NCBI GenBank assembly: GCA_003649445.1
Contig: QMRV01000004.1
Span: forward strand, 1-64,000
DNA: 64,000 nt
Reading direction: 5' to 3'
DNA from: Thermoprotei archaeon
GTDB lineage: Archaea; Thermoproteota; Thermoprotei; Thermofilales; B15-G2
The notes under the pieces were generated by a model, which searched no databases, was not told where the DNA came from, and worked only from the letters and a program-made list of their open reading frames with translations. Position numbers and translations under genes: made by a program. Of this stretch, positions 35,369-45,112 are shown piece after piece (position 1 is the stretch's first letter; each line of letters starts with the position of its first letter).

Positions 35369-35887
35369 ATGTTCTTAAACCATATCTATGAAGTGGTACT
35401 TCAAAAGAAAAAACGCTGTGCTGCTCTACTTACTGTTAAACCGGGTAAGGAAAATAGAGCACTACAAGACATAAAGGATCTCGTGTTTCCTTATGATCCC
35501 TCTATTCAGTTAATTAAAACAAAGTACAGCGGACTATTGCTGCTTTTTACCGACCTTGAGAAAGAGGAAATACTACGTCTTTTGTCTTCTGTACCGCTAC
35601 CGTTTCTAATTAAAACTACTGTATTCGATAAATATGCTCTCGATTCAAAAGAATACAATGATATAATATTATATGTAAAAGAGAGATTATTAAAATTTAA
35701 GTCAGATGAATATGTTGTATTAACTAAATTAAATATTAGAGGAAATAATAATAAAATATTAGCTTTAACTAGAACCGTTAACTCTATTCTAAATATACCG
35801 CACAAAAAGGAAAATATACGTAAAACAATAGTAGTAAAAATAGATGTTATAGACAACTTTGTAGGTTTAAATATTGATATGACTTAG
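35369..35887 (+). CDS. THUMP-domain-like RNA-binding protein
   Basis: A 172-residue protein. Its first half (CAALLTVKPGKENRALQDI, then IQLIKTKYSGLLLLFTDLEKEEI) resembles the ferredoxin-like segment before a THUMP domain, and its second half (YVVLTKLNIRGNN, then KTIVVKIDVIDNFVGLNI) matches the THUMP core strand pattern. Such stand-alone THUMP proteins (COG1818) are predicted tRNA-binding proteins. Base composition is more A+T-rich than the neighbouring ribosomal genes. It lies between tRNA-Gly and cdc6, both strands pointing outward. Confidence 0.65.
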   Translation: MFLNHIYEVVLQKKKRCAALLTVKPGKENRALQDIKDLVFPYDPSIQLIKTKYSGLLLLFTDLEKEEILRLLSSVPLPFLIKTTVFDKYALDSKEYNDIILYVKERLLKFKSDEYVVLTKLNIRGNNNKILALTRTVNSILNIPHKKENIRKTIVVKIDVIDNFVGLNIDMT

Positions 35888-35942
35888 CGATTGCTTAATT
35901 TTATTATCTATAGTGTTCCCGCCCTAGTTAGCGATAGGAATA

Positions 35943-35963
35943 AATACTTTCAATAAAAGTATT
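35943..35963. repeat. Perfect inverted repeat upstream of cdc6
   Basis: AATACTTT-CAATA-AAAGTATT, eight paired bases with a 5-nt spacer, ends about 18 bases before the cdc6 ATG. It could be an operator, for example for autoregulation, or an RNA hairpin in the leader. A similar element with the same spacer lies at 45712-45730. Confidence 0.5.
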
Positions 35964-35981
35964 GAGGTAGAGTGAAAGTAA

Positions 35982-37220
35982 ATGTCGCTGGAAAAAATAC
36001 TCTTTGGTGAGGGAAAAATAATTAGACGCGAAGAGGCTTTAATACCTTCGTCAAAATTTATTCCACGTAGACTTCCGTGTAGAGAAAAGCAGCTAGAAAA
36101 AATAGGAATATTGTTTAGAGACATTCTACGAACTAAGGGCTCTGTGTATGTTAGATGTGTCCTAGAAGGTCCTGTGGGTACAGGAAAAACCATTGTTTCA
36201 CAATATTTTGGAAAGAAAATAGAGGAAGCAGCCAAGAAGTATGGAATGAACTTACGTTACGTACATGTTAACTGTCCTAATAATCCCTCTCTCTTTAAAA
36301 TAATGAAAAAGATTGCAGAAAAATTAGGACTTTCAGTACCCAAACGCGGCTTATCAGCTCAAGAAATTATGCATCATGTATGGGAAACTTTAGTAGAACA
36401 AAATACTTACATAATAGTAGCTCTCGACGATGCAGATTTATTAATTAAAAGAAATAGAGCCAGCAGCAGAGAAATTTTCTACAATTTACTCAGAATATCA
36501 GATGAATACTTTGATACAAAACAGCATGTAAATTATATAATTATAGTAAAAGAAATAAGCACACTATATTCTTTTGACGAAAGTATAACAAGTATGCTTT
36601 TACACAATATTATCAAGTTTCCTCCATATAGTAGTGAAGAAATAAAAGAAATTTTAGCCGAAAGAGTCTATGAAGAAAAAGCTGTTGTTGAAAATAGTGT
36701 TTCAGAAGAGATTTTAGATATGATAAGCGAATACATAGGTTACGATAGAGGGGGAACTGGAAACGCTAGACATGCATTAGAAATATTGTATTTAGCTTGT
36801 AAAAATGCTGAAATGCGGGGCGATACAAAAGTAACAGTAAATGATGTTAGACACGCCGCAAGTAAAGTGTGTTTAAGTCTCTCTATAGACGATATAAGAG
36901 GCTTAACATTACACGAAATACTTCTCTTGCTAGCTATTACGCGTATTTTTAAATACTCCGACAAGGAGTATGTAAAAATAGGTGATGTTGAAAAAATGTA
37001 TCACGTAGTATGCGAAGAATATTCAGAGAAACCTAGAGGTCATACACAAGTATGGGAATATGTTAAAAGATTAAGTAATATGAGGTTAATAAATGCAAGA
37101 TTATCGGGTGTGGGTGTAAGAGGAAAAACTACTCTGATATCGCTAGTATACCCTCCTGAAGACCTTGAGCATATTTTGGTCGAATATCTTAAAAATAGGC
37201 GCTTGTACGAGGAATACTAG
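35982..37220 (+). CDS. cdc6: Orc1/Cdc6 family replication initiator
   Basis: A 412-residue AAA+ ATPase with Walker A GPVGTGKT at 63-70, Walker B VALDDAD near 145, sensor-1 region and a C-terminal winged helix (about 310-410) for origin DNA. Archaeal Orc1/Cdc6 proteins bind origins and load MCM, and genes for them often lie next to the origin they serve. It has a GAGGTAGAGTG ribosome binding site. The 3' end overlaps convergent rfcL by 4 nt. Archaea often carry several paralogues, so this may not be the main initiator. Confidence 0.93.
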   Translation: MSLEKILFGEGKIIRREEALIPSSKFIPRRLPCREKQLEKIGILFRDILRTKGSVYVRCVLEGPVGTGKTIVSQYFGKKIEEAAKKYGMNLRYVHVNCPNNPSLFKIMKKIAEKLGLSVPKRGLSAQEIMHHVWETLVEQNTYIIVALDDADLLIKRNRASSREIFYNLLRISDEYFDTKQHVNYIIIVKEISTLYSFDESITSMLLHNIIKFPPYSSEEIKEILAERVYEEKAVVENSVSEEILDMISEYIGYDRGGTGNARHALEILYLACKNAEMRGDTKVTVNDVRHAASKVCLSLSIDDIRGLTLHEILLLLAITRIFKYSDKEYVKIGDVEKMYHVVCEEYSEKPRGHTQVWEYVKRLSNMRLINARLSGVGVRGKTTLISLVYPPEDLEHILVEYLKNRRLYEEY

Positions 37221-38455
37221 CTTGCATGCATTCTGATTATTTCTCTAAATGTTCTTTCGCTTATTCCGAGCCACTTTAGTATTTTTCGGCCCTGCTCTTT
37301 ATTTGCCTCGTAGATGACTATTATATAGGGCAATATCTCTATATTTGCTTTAGATCTTGATACATGACACTTATTTCTAATTGTATCTAGTACTGCATTT
37401 AATTTTTCTCTATATTCCTTTGATTTAGACAATATTTTCAGTTTTTCGGGAAATGAGTATTTAACAAACTTTAGCCGCGGCTTACTGCGGATTAAAGAAA
37501 CTCCCATAGTCATTAATTCTAGAGCATAAGGCAAAAGCGACCAATTTTGCGTTTTCTTGATTCTACCCATTATCATATCTGCTTTAGACAACCTATCATA
37601 GGCTTCTGCTAAAGCTTCGAGAGTTGTATACTGATACGGCAAATTTTCGTGAATATACTGGATGAACATTTCATAGTCGAATGAAGGGTTAAGTGTAACA
37701 GCTTTTGCGTCAATGCACTTCTTAGCGAAAAAGACCTGTCTTACCATGTCGAACATCGACACTTGATGACTTCTTTCTCCAAGTAGCTTTATATCTTCTA
37801 GGGTTACTACTTTCTTGCCCTGAGCGATTGCCTGTAAATCATTGATACACGCCCTAAGATCCCCCTTATTTCTCTTAATAATTGCTTTTAATACTTCATC
37901 ACTAACTTTTACCCCTTCTTTTTCACATATTTTTCTAAGGACTCTTATTTGCAAGTATGCCGGAATAGGCTTAAATTCTATTAAAATACATTTGCCTCTT
38001 AAAGATTTGAGCTTGGGGTCCCATGGATCATTTGCAGTAAGAACTACAGGAACTTTAGTTTCGTTTAATAGTGATTCTATTGCACTAAGTGCTCCAATGT
38101 CTTCTCTAAGATTTATGCCGTCTACTTCGTCTAGAAGAACTATTTTTCCGCGATAACCGAAAAGACTTTTTTCCTTAATAGAGGTTTTTATTATTCTGTT
38201 TAAAGCTTTCGCTGTTCTTACATCACTTGCATTCATTTCTATTACTTCTAAATTAAATTCTTCAGCAGCCGCATGCACCAATGTAGTTTTACCGCAACCT
38301 GGGGGACCATAAAACAGCGCTCCTCTTTTTTCGGGTATTTTTCCACTGAGCCATATTTTTAGCCATTTAATGAACTTTTCTTTAGCTTCGTTATTACCTA
38401 CTACTTCACTAACTCTTCGTGGCCTGTATTTTTCAGTCCATAAAGTCTGCGCCAT
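37217..38455 (-). CDS. rfcL: Replication factor C large subunit
   Basis: A 412-residue clamp-loader ATPase: WTEKYRPRRVSEVVGN at the N-terminus, Walker A GPPGCGKTT at 50-58, Walker B LLDEVDG, and a C-terminal helical region. It loads PCNA with the small subunit encoded just upstream. Its short, Lys-poor C-terminus lacks an obvious PIP box. It lies 36 nt downstream of rfcS. Confidence 0.97.
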   Translation of the reverse strand: MAQTLWTEKYRPRRVSEVVGNNEAKEKFIKWLKIWLSGKIPEKRGALFYGPPGCGKTTLVHAAAEEFNLEVIEMNASDVRTAKALNRIIKTSIKEKSLFGYRGKIVLLDEVDGINLREDIGALSAIESLLNETKVPVVLTANDPWDPKLKSLRGKCILIEFKPIPAYLQIRVLRKICEKEGVKVSDEVLKAIIKRNKGDLRACINDLQAIAQGKKVVTLEDIKLLGERSHQVSMFDMVRQVFFAKKCIDAKAVTLNPSFDYEMFIQYIHENLPYQYTTLEALAEAYDRLSKADMIMGRIKKTQNWSLLPYALELMTMGVSLIRSKPRLKFVKYSFPEKLKILSKSKEYREKLNAVLDTIRNKCHVSRSKANIEILPYIIVIYEANKEQGRKILKWLGISERTFREIIRMHAS

Positions 38456-38490
38456 TAGTCATCCCCGAATCGTGTTCACTTAGACTTTGT

Positions 38491-39495
38491 TTACAGATAC
38501 TTTTTCCCGAGTAGCGCCATCTTAGCTAAGAACGCGCTAAGCTGTATCTCTTCATCAGCTCCTTCTACTAGTCTAAAATTAATTTCGCCGGCCAGATCTA
38601 CTAGCTCTACTTTAGCTTCTTCAGGTAAGCCTAATTCAGATCTAGGATTAAGTATTTCTCGGTGAATTAGCTTAAGTATATCTAGCCCTGATAAGCCATA
38701 GTAGGCCATAAGTTCTCTTAGCTTACCTCTAGCCTTAATGAAATTGCCCGTCAGTGCTAGCTTAATAAGTTCTCTGATTTCTTTAGGTGACACTTTTCCT
38801 ACAACTTTGTATACGGCTTGCTCATCTACAACATCTCCTAAGGCGGCCGCTGCCTGAAGAGTATTAATAGCTCTTCTCAGATCCCCACCACTTACTTCCC
38901 ATATTGCCTCTAATCCATCTTCGGTTATCTTCACGCCTTCTTGCTCACAAATATGCTTTATTCTAGCAAGCACATCCTCCTTTTTGAGTGGCTGAAATCT
39001 GAAAATAGCGCATCGTGACTGAATAGGCTCAATTATTTTCGACGGGTAGTTAGCAATTAAACAGAATCTAGCTGTACGAGAGTACATTTCCATCATTCTT
39101 CTGAGTGCCTGCTGGGCATCACTGGTCATGTTGTCTGCTTCATCGAGTATTATTAGCTTAAACGGAACTTCTCCTAAAGCCACTGTACGCGCATAATCCT
39201 TTACTCTCTCTCTAATAACTTGTATTCCTCTTTCATCAGACGCGTTAAGCTCTAAGACATTCGCTCTCCAGTTTTCTCCGTAAAGCTCTCTTGCTAAACA
39301 CAAAGCTGCTGTAGTTTTTCCTGTACCGGGTGGTCCAGCAAAGAGTAAGTGAGGTAAGCTTTTTTCTCGAACAAACTTCTTAAGTCTTTCAACTACTTCC
39401 TTCTGGTTAATCATTTCATCTAGTCTCTTAGGACGATACTTTTCAACCCATAATTCTAGCTTATCTTCTGTGCTCAAGTTAACCCCTTTTAACAC
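38491..39495 (-). CDS. rfcS: Replication factor C small subunit
   Basis: A 334-residue AAA+ protein, LWVEKYRPKRLDEMINQ, Walker A GPPGTGKTT near 54-62, Walker B ILDEADN, and the SRC arginine finger in IQSRCAIFRFQP. Four copies form the RFC pentamer with RfcL. The start is uncertain: GTG at 39495 or a TTG a few codons later (LSTEDK). Confidence 0.97.
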   Translation of the reverse strand: MLKGVNLSTEDKLELWVEKYRPKRLDEMINQKEVVERLKKFVREKSLPHLLFAGPPGTGKTTAALCLARELYGENWRANVLELNASDERGIQVIRERVKDYARTVALGEVPFKLIILDEADNMTSDAQQALRRMMEMYSRTARFCLIANYPSKIIEPIQSRCAIFRFQPLKKEDVLARIKHICEQEGVKITEDGLEAIWEVSGGDLRRAINTLQAAAALGDVVDEQAVYKVVGKVSPKEIRELIKLALTGNFIKARGKLRELMAYYGLSGLDILKLIHREILNPRSELGLPEEAKVELVDLAGEINFRLVEGADEEIQLSAFLAKMALLGKKYL

Positions 39496-39595
39496 ATTTA
39501 TACTGACGTATATACTTTTGCCGCTAAAAACAACGTGATAATACAGAAATAATATTATTAGACTCTCAAAGAAACTAGATAACTACTAAAAACTG

Positions 39596-40183
39596 TTATC
39601 TAGATGCTAATGCTATACGCTCTATTTCTTCCTTCTTTCTTACTGCATAACTTGATGGATCATTATTAGCTGCATTAATTATTTCGTCTGCTAGACACTC
39701 TTCTATAGTTTTGGGATTGTTAAATGCAGCTAGTCTAGCTCCTTCACTTATAAATCTTAGAGCCAAGTCTACTCTTCTTTGAGGCGCCACATCAACAGAT
39801 ACATGGTAAAGTATTCCTCCGTAAATAATTCTTGTTGTTTCTTCTCTTGGTGCAGCGTTTTCTATAGCTCTTACAAGGACTTGTATTGGATTCTCTCCCG
39901 TTTTTAAGTATATGATATCAAATGCTCTTTTAACAATGTTTACTGCCATATGTTTCTTTCCAGCATTTCTTCCAGGCCTCATTAACTGGTTTACTAGTCG
40001 TTCCACTATGTTTACTTTAGACTTAGCGAACCTCCTTTTAGCATGTCTGCCTTCGCTGTGAGGTATGAATACTGGGTCTAAGCATATATACTGCTTTAAG
40101 CCTGGGTCTCTTACTTCGATGTTCTTGAATGACCATTTTCCAAACAATTTGATTTCTTTTCCATCGAGAGTTTGCTCAACCAT
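39596..40183 (-). CDS. rps7: 30S ribosomal protein S7 (uS7)
   Basis: A 195-residue archaeal uS7 with the [28 protein letters not shown] signature region, [16 protein letters not shown] and a basic C-terminal tail. It nucleates the 30S head. It usually follows S12; here S12 is 14 kb away and S7 stands alone between rtcB and rfcS. Confidence 0.98.
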   Translation of the reverse strand: MVEQTLDGKEIKLFGKWSFKNIEVRDPGLKQYICLDPVFIPHSEGRHAKRRFAKSKVNIVERLVNQLMRPGRNAGKKHMAVNIVKRAFDIIYLKTGENPIQVLVRAIENAAPREETTRIIYGGILYHVSVDVAPQRRVDLALRFISEGARLAAFNNPKTIEECLADEIINAANNDPSSYAVRKKEEIERIALASR

Positions 40184-40218
40184 ATTCTTACAGCCTTTCT
40201 TTTCGTGACTTAAAAGTT

Positions 40219-41673
40219 TTATCCCTTAGTCACAGCTATAGGTACTAATCGAACCACTTTTGTGGCTATTCCAACTCTATGACTTACTTCAGCAACTCTG
40301 TCAACATCCTTGTAAGCTCCTGGTGCTTCTTCAGCAACCACTCTGATGTTTGCTGCTCTTACTAGAATTCCCCGCTTTTCTAGCTCCGCCTTAACTTTAG
40401 AGCCCCAGTAACGCCTTATTGCTGCCTGTCTGCTTAAGAATCTTCCAGCACCATGAGCAGTACTTCCGAAAGTTATTTCCATGGCACGTGGAGTTCCTAC
40501 GAGAGCATATGATGCTGTACCCATCGATCCTGGTATCAAGACAGGCTGCCCAATGTTTTTGTACTTTGCTGGAATATCAGGGTGTCCAGGAGGAAACGCC
40601 CTTGTCGCACCCTTTCTATGAACTATTACTTTTTTAGTAGCACCGTCGATTTTATGGTATTCTATTTTAGCAATATTGTGAGCAACATCATAAACTAGCT
40701 GCAGTCCGAGTTCGTCTGCTTTTTTCTTAAATACTTTCTCGAAAGCCTGTCTAGTCCAGTGAAGTATGCACTGTCTATTAGCCCAAGCGAAGTTACAGGC
40801 GCAGCTCATTGCTGCAAAATAGTCCTCTGCTTCCTTGCTTTTTACAGGAGCGCAAGCAAGCTCTCTATCGGGAGGCCTTATTCCATACTTTCTCATAGCG
40901 TGCTCCATCACTCTCAAATAGTCGCTACATACTTGATGCCCGAAACCTCTACTTCCAGTATGTATCATTACTGTTACTTGTCCTTCTTCATATATTCCCA
41001 TTTCTTTAGCTGCTTTAGGATCGTATATTTTGTCTACCACCTGTATCTCAAGGAAATGATTTCCGCTTCCTAGCGTTCCTAGTTGTCCTGAACCTCTCTG
41101 CTTAGCGCGCTCTGAAACTTTATCGGGGTTTGCTGTCTTCATACATCCTTTTTCTTCGCAGAATTCCGCGTCTTCTGGCCATCCATAGCCATGTTTAATA
41201 GCCCAACCTACTCCTTCGCTCAGAACATTATCTAATTCACTTGTCGAAAGCCTTATTTTACCTCTTACACCTACACCTGAAGGTACTAAGGAGAAAATAG
41301 TGTCTATAAGCTCTTTTAGTACAGGTTTTACATCTTTTATCGTTAGGTCTGTTCGCACAAGTCTTACTCCGCAGTTAATATCGTATCCAACTCCTCCTGG
41401 ACTAATTACACCTTCTTCAGCATCTATTGCAGCGACTCCACCTATTGGAAAACCGTATCCCTGATGAGCATCTGGTAGAGCTATAGCATATTTATAGATT
41501 CCAGGTAAGTGAGCAACGTTTGCACATTGTACTAACGTGAGGTCACTCTTCATTTTCTGTAGAAGATAATCATCTGCGAAGATCCTTCCAGGAACTCTCA
41601 TTCCAGGCTTATATGACTTAGGAATTTCCCATACGTAGTCTCCTAGCTTAATTAAAGGAACATTAACAGACAT
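40219..41673 (-). CDS. rtcB: tRNA/RNA-splicing ligase RtcB
   Basis: A 484-residue RtcB without an intein. It shows the metal site DINCGVRL (Asp and Cys ligands), [29 protein letters not shown] and the nucleophilic histidine in [12 protein letters not shown]. RtcB joins 2',3'-cyclic phosphate and 5'-OH ends made by the archaeal splicing endonuclease, which is how tRNA and BHB mRNA exons such as those of rps5 and cbf5 are sealed. The ATG at 41673 follows GGTGAAG. Archease is encoded immediately upstream. Confidence 0.98.
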   Translation of the reverse strand: MSVNVPLIKLGDYVWEIPKSYKPGMRVPGRIFADDYLLQKMKSDLTLVQCANVAHLPGIYKYAIALPDAHQGYGFPIGGVAAIDAEEGVISPGGVGYDINCGVRLVRTDLTIKDVKPVLKELIDTIFSLVPSGVGVRGKIRLSTSELDNVLSEGVGWAIKHGYGWPEDAEFCEEKGCMKTANPDKVSERAKQRGSGQLGTLGSGNHFLEIQVVDKIYDPKAAKEMGIYEEGQVTVMIHTGSRGFGHQVCSDYLRVMEHAMRKYGIRPPDRELACAPVKSKEAEDYFAAMSCACNFAWANRQCILHWTRQAFEKVFKKKADELGLQLVYDVAHNIAKIEYHKIDGATKKVIVHRKGATRAFPPGHPDIPAKYKNIGQPVLIPGSMGTASYALVGTPRAMEITFGSTAHGAGRFLSRQAAIRRYWGSKVKAELEKRGILVRAANIRVVAEEAPGAYKDVDRVAEVSHRVGIATKVVRLVPIAVTKG

Positions 41674-41774
41674 TATCTTCACCCTCTAGCACATTTCTTA
41701 GAAGTCTTATTTATAAAAACTTTACTTGTCCTAAACAACTACAGAAGAACTTTCTATGCCATAGATCTGGCGCA

Positions 41775-42221
41775 CTATATATCTAAGACAAACTTGACCA
41801 CATACTTTCCATTTTCTTCACTAATTTCCATTAATGAATAAGTAACTGCCTTTACTAGAGTTCTTTGTTCGTGTTTTTGCGGATCAAAGGGTTCTCCCCA
41901 AGCTTCAGCTGTGAGTATAAAGGTATCGTTCTTCTTAGATATGCTTTGAACACGTATTTTTGAAAAAACTAAATTCTTTACTTCAAAAAGATAGAGCAAT
42001 TCTTCAAGCCAATTATATAGAAGAGACTGCTTATCAAAGCCCTCAACTTCAATTTTTTCACATACCTTAGAGTCAACTTTGCTTGTATCTGTCATCACTT
42101 CAAAAAGAGCTACTCCCGCATTAGCGTATGCCTCTTCAAGTGTTCTTCCATAAGCCGCTATATATACGTCGGCAGTATGCTCAAGAAACTTAAATCTCTT
42201 AAAATTCTCATTTTTAGTCAT
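41775..42221 (-). CDS. Archease, RtcB activator
   Basis: A 148-residue protein with the archease motif FKFLEHTADVYIAAYG, LEEAYANAGVALFEVMTD, and the C-terminal VKAVTYSLMEI stretch. Archease speeds guanylylation and turnover of RtcB, its downstream neighbour 100 nt away. The ATG at 42221 has GGGGGAG directly upstream. A longer frame that runs back through tRNA-Ser is an artefact. Confidence 0.96.
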   Translation of the reverse strand: MTKNENFKRFKFLEHTADVYIAAYGRTLEEAYANAGVALFEVMTDTSKVDSKVCEKIEVEGFDKQSLLYNWLEELLYLFEVKNLVFSKIRVQSISKKNDTFILTAEAWGEPFDPQKHEQRTLVKAVTYSLMEISEENGKYVVKFVLDI

Positions 42222-42247
42222 TGTCTCCCCCATGTAACAAATATTGG

Positions 42248-42332
42248 CGCCGGGGGTGGGATTTGAACCCACGCGGCCCATAGGGCCATCGGCTCTCCAG
42301 GCCGACGCCTTAGACCACTCGGCCACCCCGGC
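42248..42332 (-). tRNA. tRNA-Ser (anticodon GGA), no intron
   Basis: An 85-nt type II tRNA: acceptor GCCGGGG/CCCCGGC, anticodon loop CTGGAGA, long variable arm with GGCCC/GGGCC, T arm GTGGG-TTCAAAT-CCCAC, discriminator G as expected for serine. The 3' CCA is encoded in the DNA (42245-42247). It is nearly identical outside the anticodon to the tRNA-Ser at 47224. Confidence 0.96.
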
Positions 42333-42350
42333 ATCCTAAACCTATATTAT

Positions 42351-42403
42351 CTGACACTTAAATCTTTCTCTTAAAAGGCAGTAAACACTTACCATAGTGT
42401 CAG
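42351..42403. repeat. Inverted repeat between tRNA-Ser and rps10
   Basis: CTGACACT at 42351-42358 pairs with AGTGTCAG at 42396-42403 around a 37-nt loop. It lies in the 148-bp gap upstream of tRNA-Ser and downstream of rps10 (both minus strand). It may be a terminator-like hairpin or an unannotated RNA; length makes chance possible. Confidence 0.3.
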
Positions 42404-42480
42404 CTTACAAAGCTAAGAAAAAATCGAATACAAGAATAGTAAATTTAAAAGACGGAGTACCCAGAGTTGGATAAATAATA

Positions 42481-42789
42481 CTATCTCATTTCAAGTTCTA
42501 CGTGCACTGACTCTGGTATTTTTATTCTCATTAATTGACGTATTGCACGCTCGTCAGCATCCATATCAATTATTCTTTTATGGATTCTCATCTCCCACTT
42601 ATCGAAAGTATGAGTGCCCTGACCCGATGGAGCTCTTCTAACGGTAACTACAAGTCTTTTTGTAGGTAGCGGTATAGGCCCTCGTATTCTTACGCCTGTT
42701 TTCTGGGCAACTCTCTTGATTTCTTCGCAGACTTCATTTAAGTCTCTAGGCGAAGTTCCGTACAGTTTTATTCTAACTATTCTGGGCAC
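42481..42789 (-). CDS. rps10: 30S ribosomal protein S10 (uS10)
   Basis: A 102-residue uS10, [20 protein letters not shown], then [19 protein letters not shown] and [16 protein letters not shown]. It starts with GTG and follows EF-1A by 28 nt, the standard archaeal EF1A-S10 pair. Confidence 0.98.
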   Translation of the reverse strand: MPRIVRIKLYGTSPRDLNEVCEEIKRVAQKTGVRIRGPIPLPTKRLVVTVRRAPSGQGTHTFDKWEMRIHKRIIDMDADERAIRQLMRIKIPESVHVELEMR

Positions 42790-42817
42790 TGAATAACCCC
42801 CGGTAGGATATTTTATG

Positions 42818-44119
42818 TTACTTTCCTATTTTAGCTGGTTTTACATCGATGACTGTTCCTGCAGCTACTGTTCTACCAGAGTCTCTTATAGCGAACCTGC
42901 CTAATGGTGGGAACTCAGAGTATTTTTCTACTACCACTGGTTTTAGTGGCTTTAGCTTAACGATAGCAGCATCTCCTTGCCTTAGGTAAGATGGATGATC
43001 CTCTACAGTGGCGCCTGTTCTGGGATCTAGCTTCTTAACTAATTCGGCAAATCTTACAGGTACAGTGGCTGTGTGTATGTGTAATACTGGTGTATAGCCT
43101 GCGCCTATTGCTGTCGGGTGGTATAGTACGAAGATTCTTGCTACAAACTCTTCTGCTACCGTAGGCGATGAAGTTGGATGACCGCATACGTCGCCTCTTC
43201 TTAATTCGTCTCTCGCAATACCTTTAACGTTGAATCCTATGTTGTCACCGGGCATTGCTTTCTCGATTCTTACGTGGTGTGTTTCTATAGACTTTACTTC
43301 ACCCTTCTTGTTTGGTGGCATGAAGACCACTACATCACCTACCTTAAGTATTCCTGTCTCAACACGTCCAACAGGAACTGTGCCTACTCCTGTAATTGAA
43401 TATACATCCTGGATTGGTATTCTTAGAGGCTTGTCTACTGGTCGTGGAGGAACTTCGAATGTGTCAAGTGCTTCGATTAGTGTAGGTCCCTTGTACCATG
43501 GCATGTTGGGGCTTGGTTTAATTAAGTTGTCTCCATAGTAAGCGGAGACTGGTACAAATGGTATTTTATCTACTTTGTATCCGACCATTCTGAGAAGCTT
43601 ACTTACTCCTTGTTTTACTTCTTCGTAGCGCTCTTGGCTCCAGTTCACTGTGTCCATCTTGTTGATTGCTACAACTAGCTGGTTAATACCCATCGTTTTA
43701 GCTAAGAATATGTGCTCTCTAGTTTGTCCTGCAGGACCTGTACCGGCTTCATATTCTCCTTGCTTAGCTGAAACTACTAATATGGCACAGTCTGCCTGAG
43801 AAGCTCCAGTTACCATGTTTTTAACAAAGTCTCTATGGCCTGGACAATCAATTAATGTGAAGAAGAATTTCTTTGTCTCGAACTTGAAAAATGATAAGTC
43901 AATGGTCATGTCACGCTCTCTTTCCTCCTTGTATGTATCTAGAATCCATGCCCACTTAGCAAACTCTTTTCCAGATTTTTTAGCTAGCTCCTCTAGTTCT
44001 TTGATTTTTCTTTCGTCAACGTGTCCTGTTAGGAAGAGTAGGTGACCTGTTAGTGTAGACTTACCGTGGTCTACGTGACCTATTATTACTAAGTTTAAGT
44101 GAGGTTTTTCAGAGGACAT
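42818..44119 (-). CDS. tuf: Translation elongation factor EF-1 alpha
   Basis: A 433-residue GTPase with G1 [10 protein letters not shown]3 DCPGHRDF, G4 NKMD and the typical MTVDLSF-like ([15 protein letters not shown]) switch region. It delivers aminoacyl-tRNA to the ribosome. The ATG at 44119 lies behind GGGTGAGAAG and a clear TATA element. It is separated from S12 and S7, its usual operon partners. Confidence 0.99.
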   Translation of the reverse strand: MSSEKPHLNLVIIGHVDHGKSTLTGHLLFLTGHVDERKIKELEELAKKSGKEFAKWAWILDTYKEERERDMTIDLSFFKFETKKFFFTLIDCPGHRDFVKNMVTGASQADCAILVVSAKQGEYEAGTGPAGQTREHIFLAKTMGINQLVVAINKMDTVNWSQERYEEVKQGVSKLLRMVGYKVDKIPFVPVSAYYGDNLIKPSPNMPWYKGPTLIEALDTFEVPPRPVDKPLRIPIQDVYSITGVGTVPVGRVETGILKVGDVVVFMPPNKKGEVKSIETHHVRIEKAMPGDNIGFNVKGIARDELRRGDVCGHPTSSPTVAEEFVARIFVLYHPTAIGAGYTPVLHIHTATVPVRFAELVKKLDPRTGATVEDHPSYLRQGDAAIVKLKPLKPVVVEKYSEFPPLGRFAIRDSGRTVAAGTVIDVKPAKIGK

Positions 44120-44156
44120 ACTTCTCACCCACTGCGAACAGACATTACCTTAGCTC

Positions 44157-44171
44157 CTATTTAAACTTTCC
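44157..44171 (-). promoter_or_regulatory. TATA-like promoter of EF-1 alpha-S10
   Basis: On the minus strand GAAAGTTTAAATAGG is a good archaeal BRE/TATA pair about 45 bases before the EF-1A ATG. High expression of this gene fits a strong element. Confidence 0.6.
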
Positions 44172-44247
44172 CCATGAGATTAAAGCTTAAAAAGAAAATC
44201 TCGATAGTTACGATTAGACAACTAAGCAATTAAGAGAGGTGTAGACA

Positions 44248-44766
44248 ATGGATATCTGGTCTCTCTACTTCGCAATAATAGAAGCTCTCAGAAACATGCT
44301 CCTGCCTCTGTATACTTCATCGTATCCATTATTCTTACTTGCATTAACACTTTTCATGACAACATTTATACTATTAACAATAATACTAAATATATTACTA
44401 GTCAACTATAAGAAAATATCATATTTAACACAAGAGATAATTGCTTGGGAAAAAGCAAAGGAAAGGGCTATAAAAACAAAAAATAGAAAGCTTTATAATA
44501 AGATTATGAGACAAAAAACTAGAATAAGTAATATTAAAACCGAAATGGAAAAAGAAAAAATGAAAGGCTATATAATAAGCGCAATAGTATGGATTATTTC
44601 ATTTAAAATACTAACAGATATATTTACTAACGTAAACATTATATATGCACCATTTCTAGGACGCCCAATAAATGTAACTTACTACTTTATATTAATAAGC
44701 ATATGGCTATACCCTATGATAACATATTTAATGCAGAGTAAAATATTAAAGATAAAACTATTATAA
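44248..44766 (+). CDS. EMC3/TMCO1-family (DUF106) membrane protein
   Basis: A 172-residue protein with an N-terminal hydrophobic helix (about 25-52), a cytoplasmic coiled coil rich in Lys (KKISYLTQEIIAWEKAKERA through TEMEKEKMKG) and two further membrane helices (about 107-125 and 142-162). This is the layout of the archaeal DUF106 proteins, members of the Oxa1/YidC superfamily of membrane insertases. The gene is often found between secY-adk and L34e-cmk, as its right-hand neighbours here show. Confidence 0.85.
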   Translation: MDIWSLYFAIIEALRNMLLPLYTSSYPLFLLALTLFMTTFILLTIILNILLVNYKKISYLTQEIIAWEKAKERAIKTKNRKLYNKIMRQKTRISNIKTEMEKEKMKGYIISAIVWIISFKILTDIFTNVNIIYAPFLGRPINVTYYFILISIWLYPMITYLMQSKILKIKLL

Positions 44767-44809
44767 ACTATTCATCGTCCTTTTACACAATAGACACATA
44801 AGCCGGAGA

Positions 44810-44827
44810 GAAATATTTAAAATATAG
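44810..44827 (+). promoter_or_regulatory. TATA-like promoter of rpl34e-cmk
   Basis: GAAATATTTAAAATATAG is centred about 34 bases before the rpl34e ATG. There is no ribosome binding site, so the message probably has a leader of only a few bases. Confidence 0.5.
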
Positions 44828-44851
44828 TACCTATATCCTCTTTGAAGACCC

Positions 44852-45112
44852 ATGCCGAGACCTGCTCTAAGGAGCAGGAGTCTTAGGAGAGTAAAGGTAA
44901 GAACTCCTGGAGGCCGCACTGCAATACATTATGAGAAGAGAAAACATAATGTTCCGAAGTGTGCCATATGTAAGAAACCATTACGGGGCGTAGGCAAATT
45001 AACAGCAAGAGAAGAAAGAAAGGGCGTTCGTATGCCTACCAGACCTTTTGGTGGCTACCTATGTCACTTATGTCTGGAAAAAGCTCTCAAGAAAGCCATA
45101 AGGGGAATTTAA
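44852..45112 (+). CDS. rpl34e: 50S ribosomal protein L34e (eL34)
   Basis: An 86-residue eL34 with MPRPALRSRSLRRVKVRTPG, a zinc-binding CAIC near residue 37 and CHLC near 73. This protein is found in crenarchaea and some euryarchaea and helps to place the organism. The next gene, cmk, starts inside it. Confidence 0.96.
   Translation: MPRPALRSRSLRRVKVRTPGGRTAIHYEKRKHNVPKCAICKKPLRGVGKLTAREERKGVRMPTRPFGGYLCHLCLEKALKKAIRGI

Noticed and set aside
35888..35981. A replication origin with origin recognition boxes next to cdc6.
   Set aside because: I found no repeat resembling the ORB consensus in this short gap; only one inverted repeat is present, so no origin is annotated.
42222..42326. A longer N-terminus for archease reading through tRNA-Ser(GGA).
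   Set aside because: That part is the translated tRNA gene; the ATG at 42221 has a good ribosome binding site and the family N-terminus.
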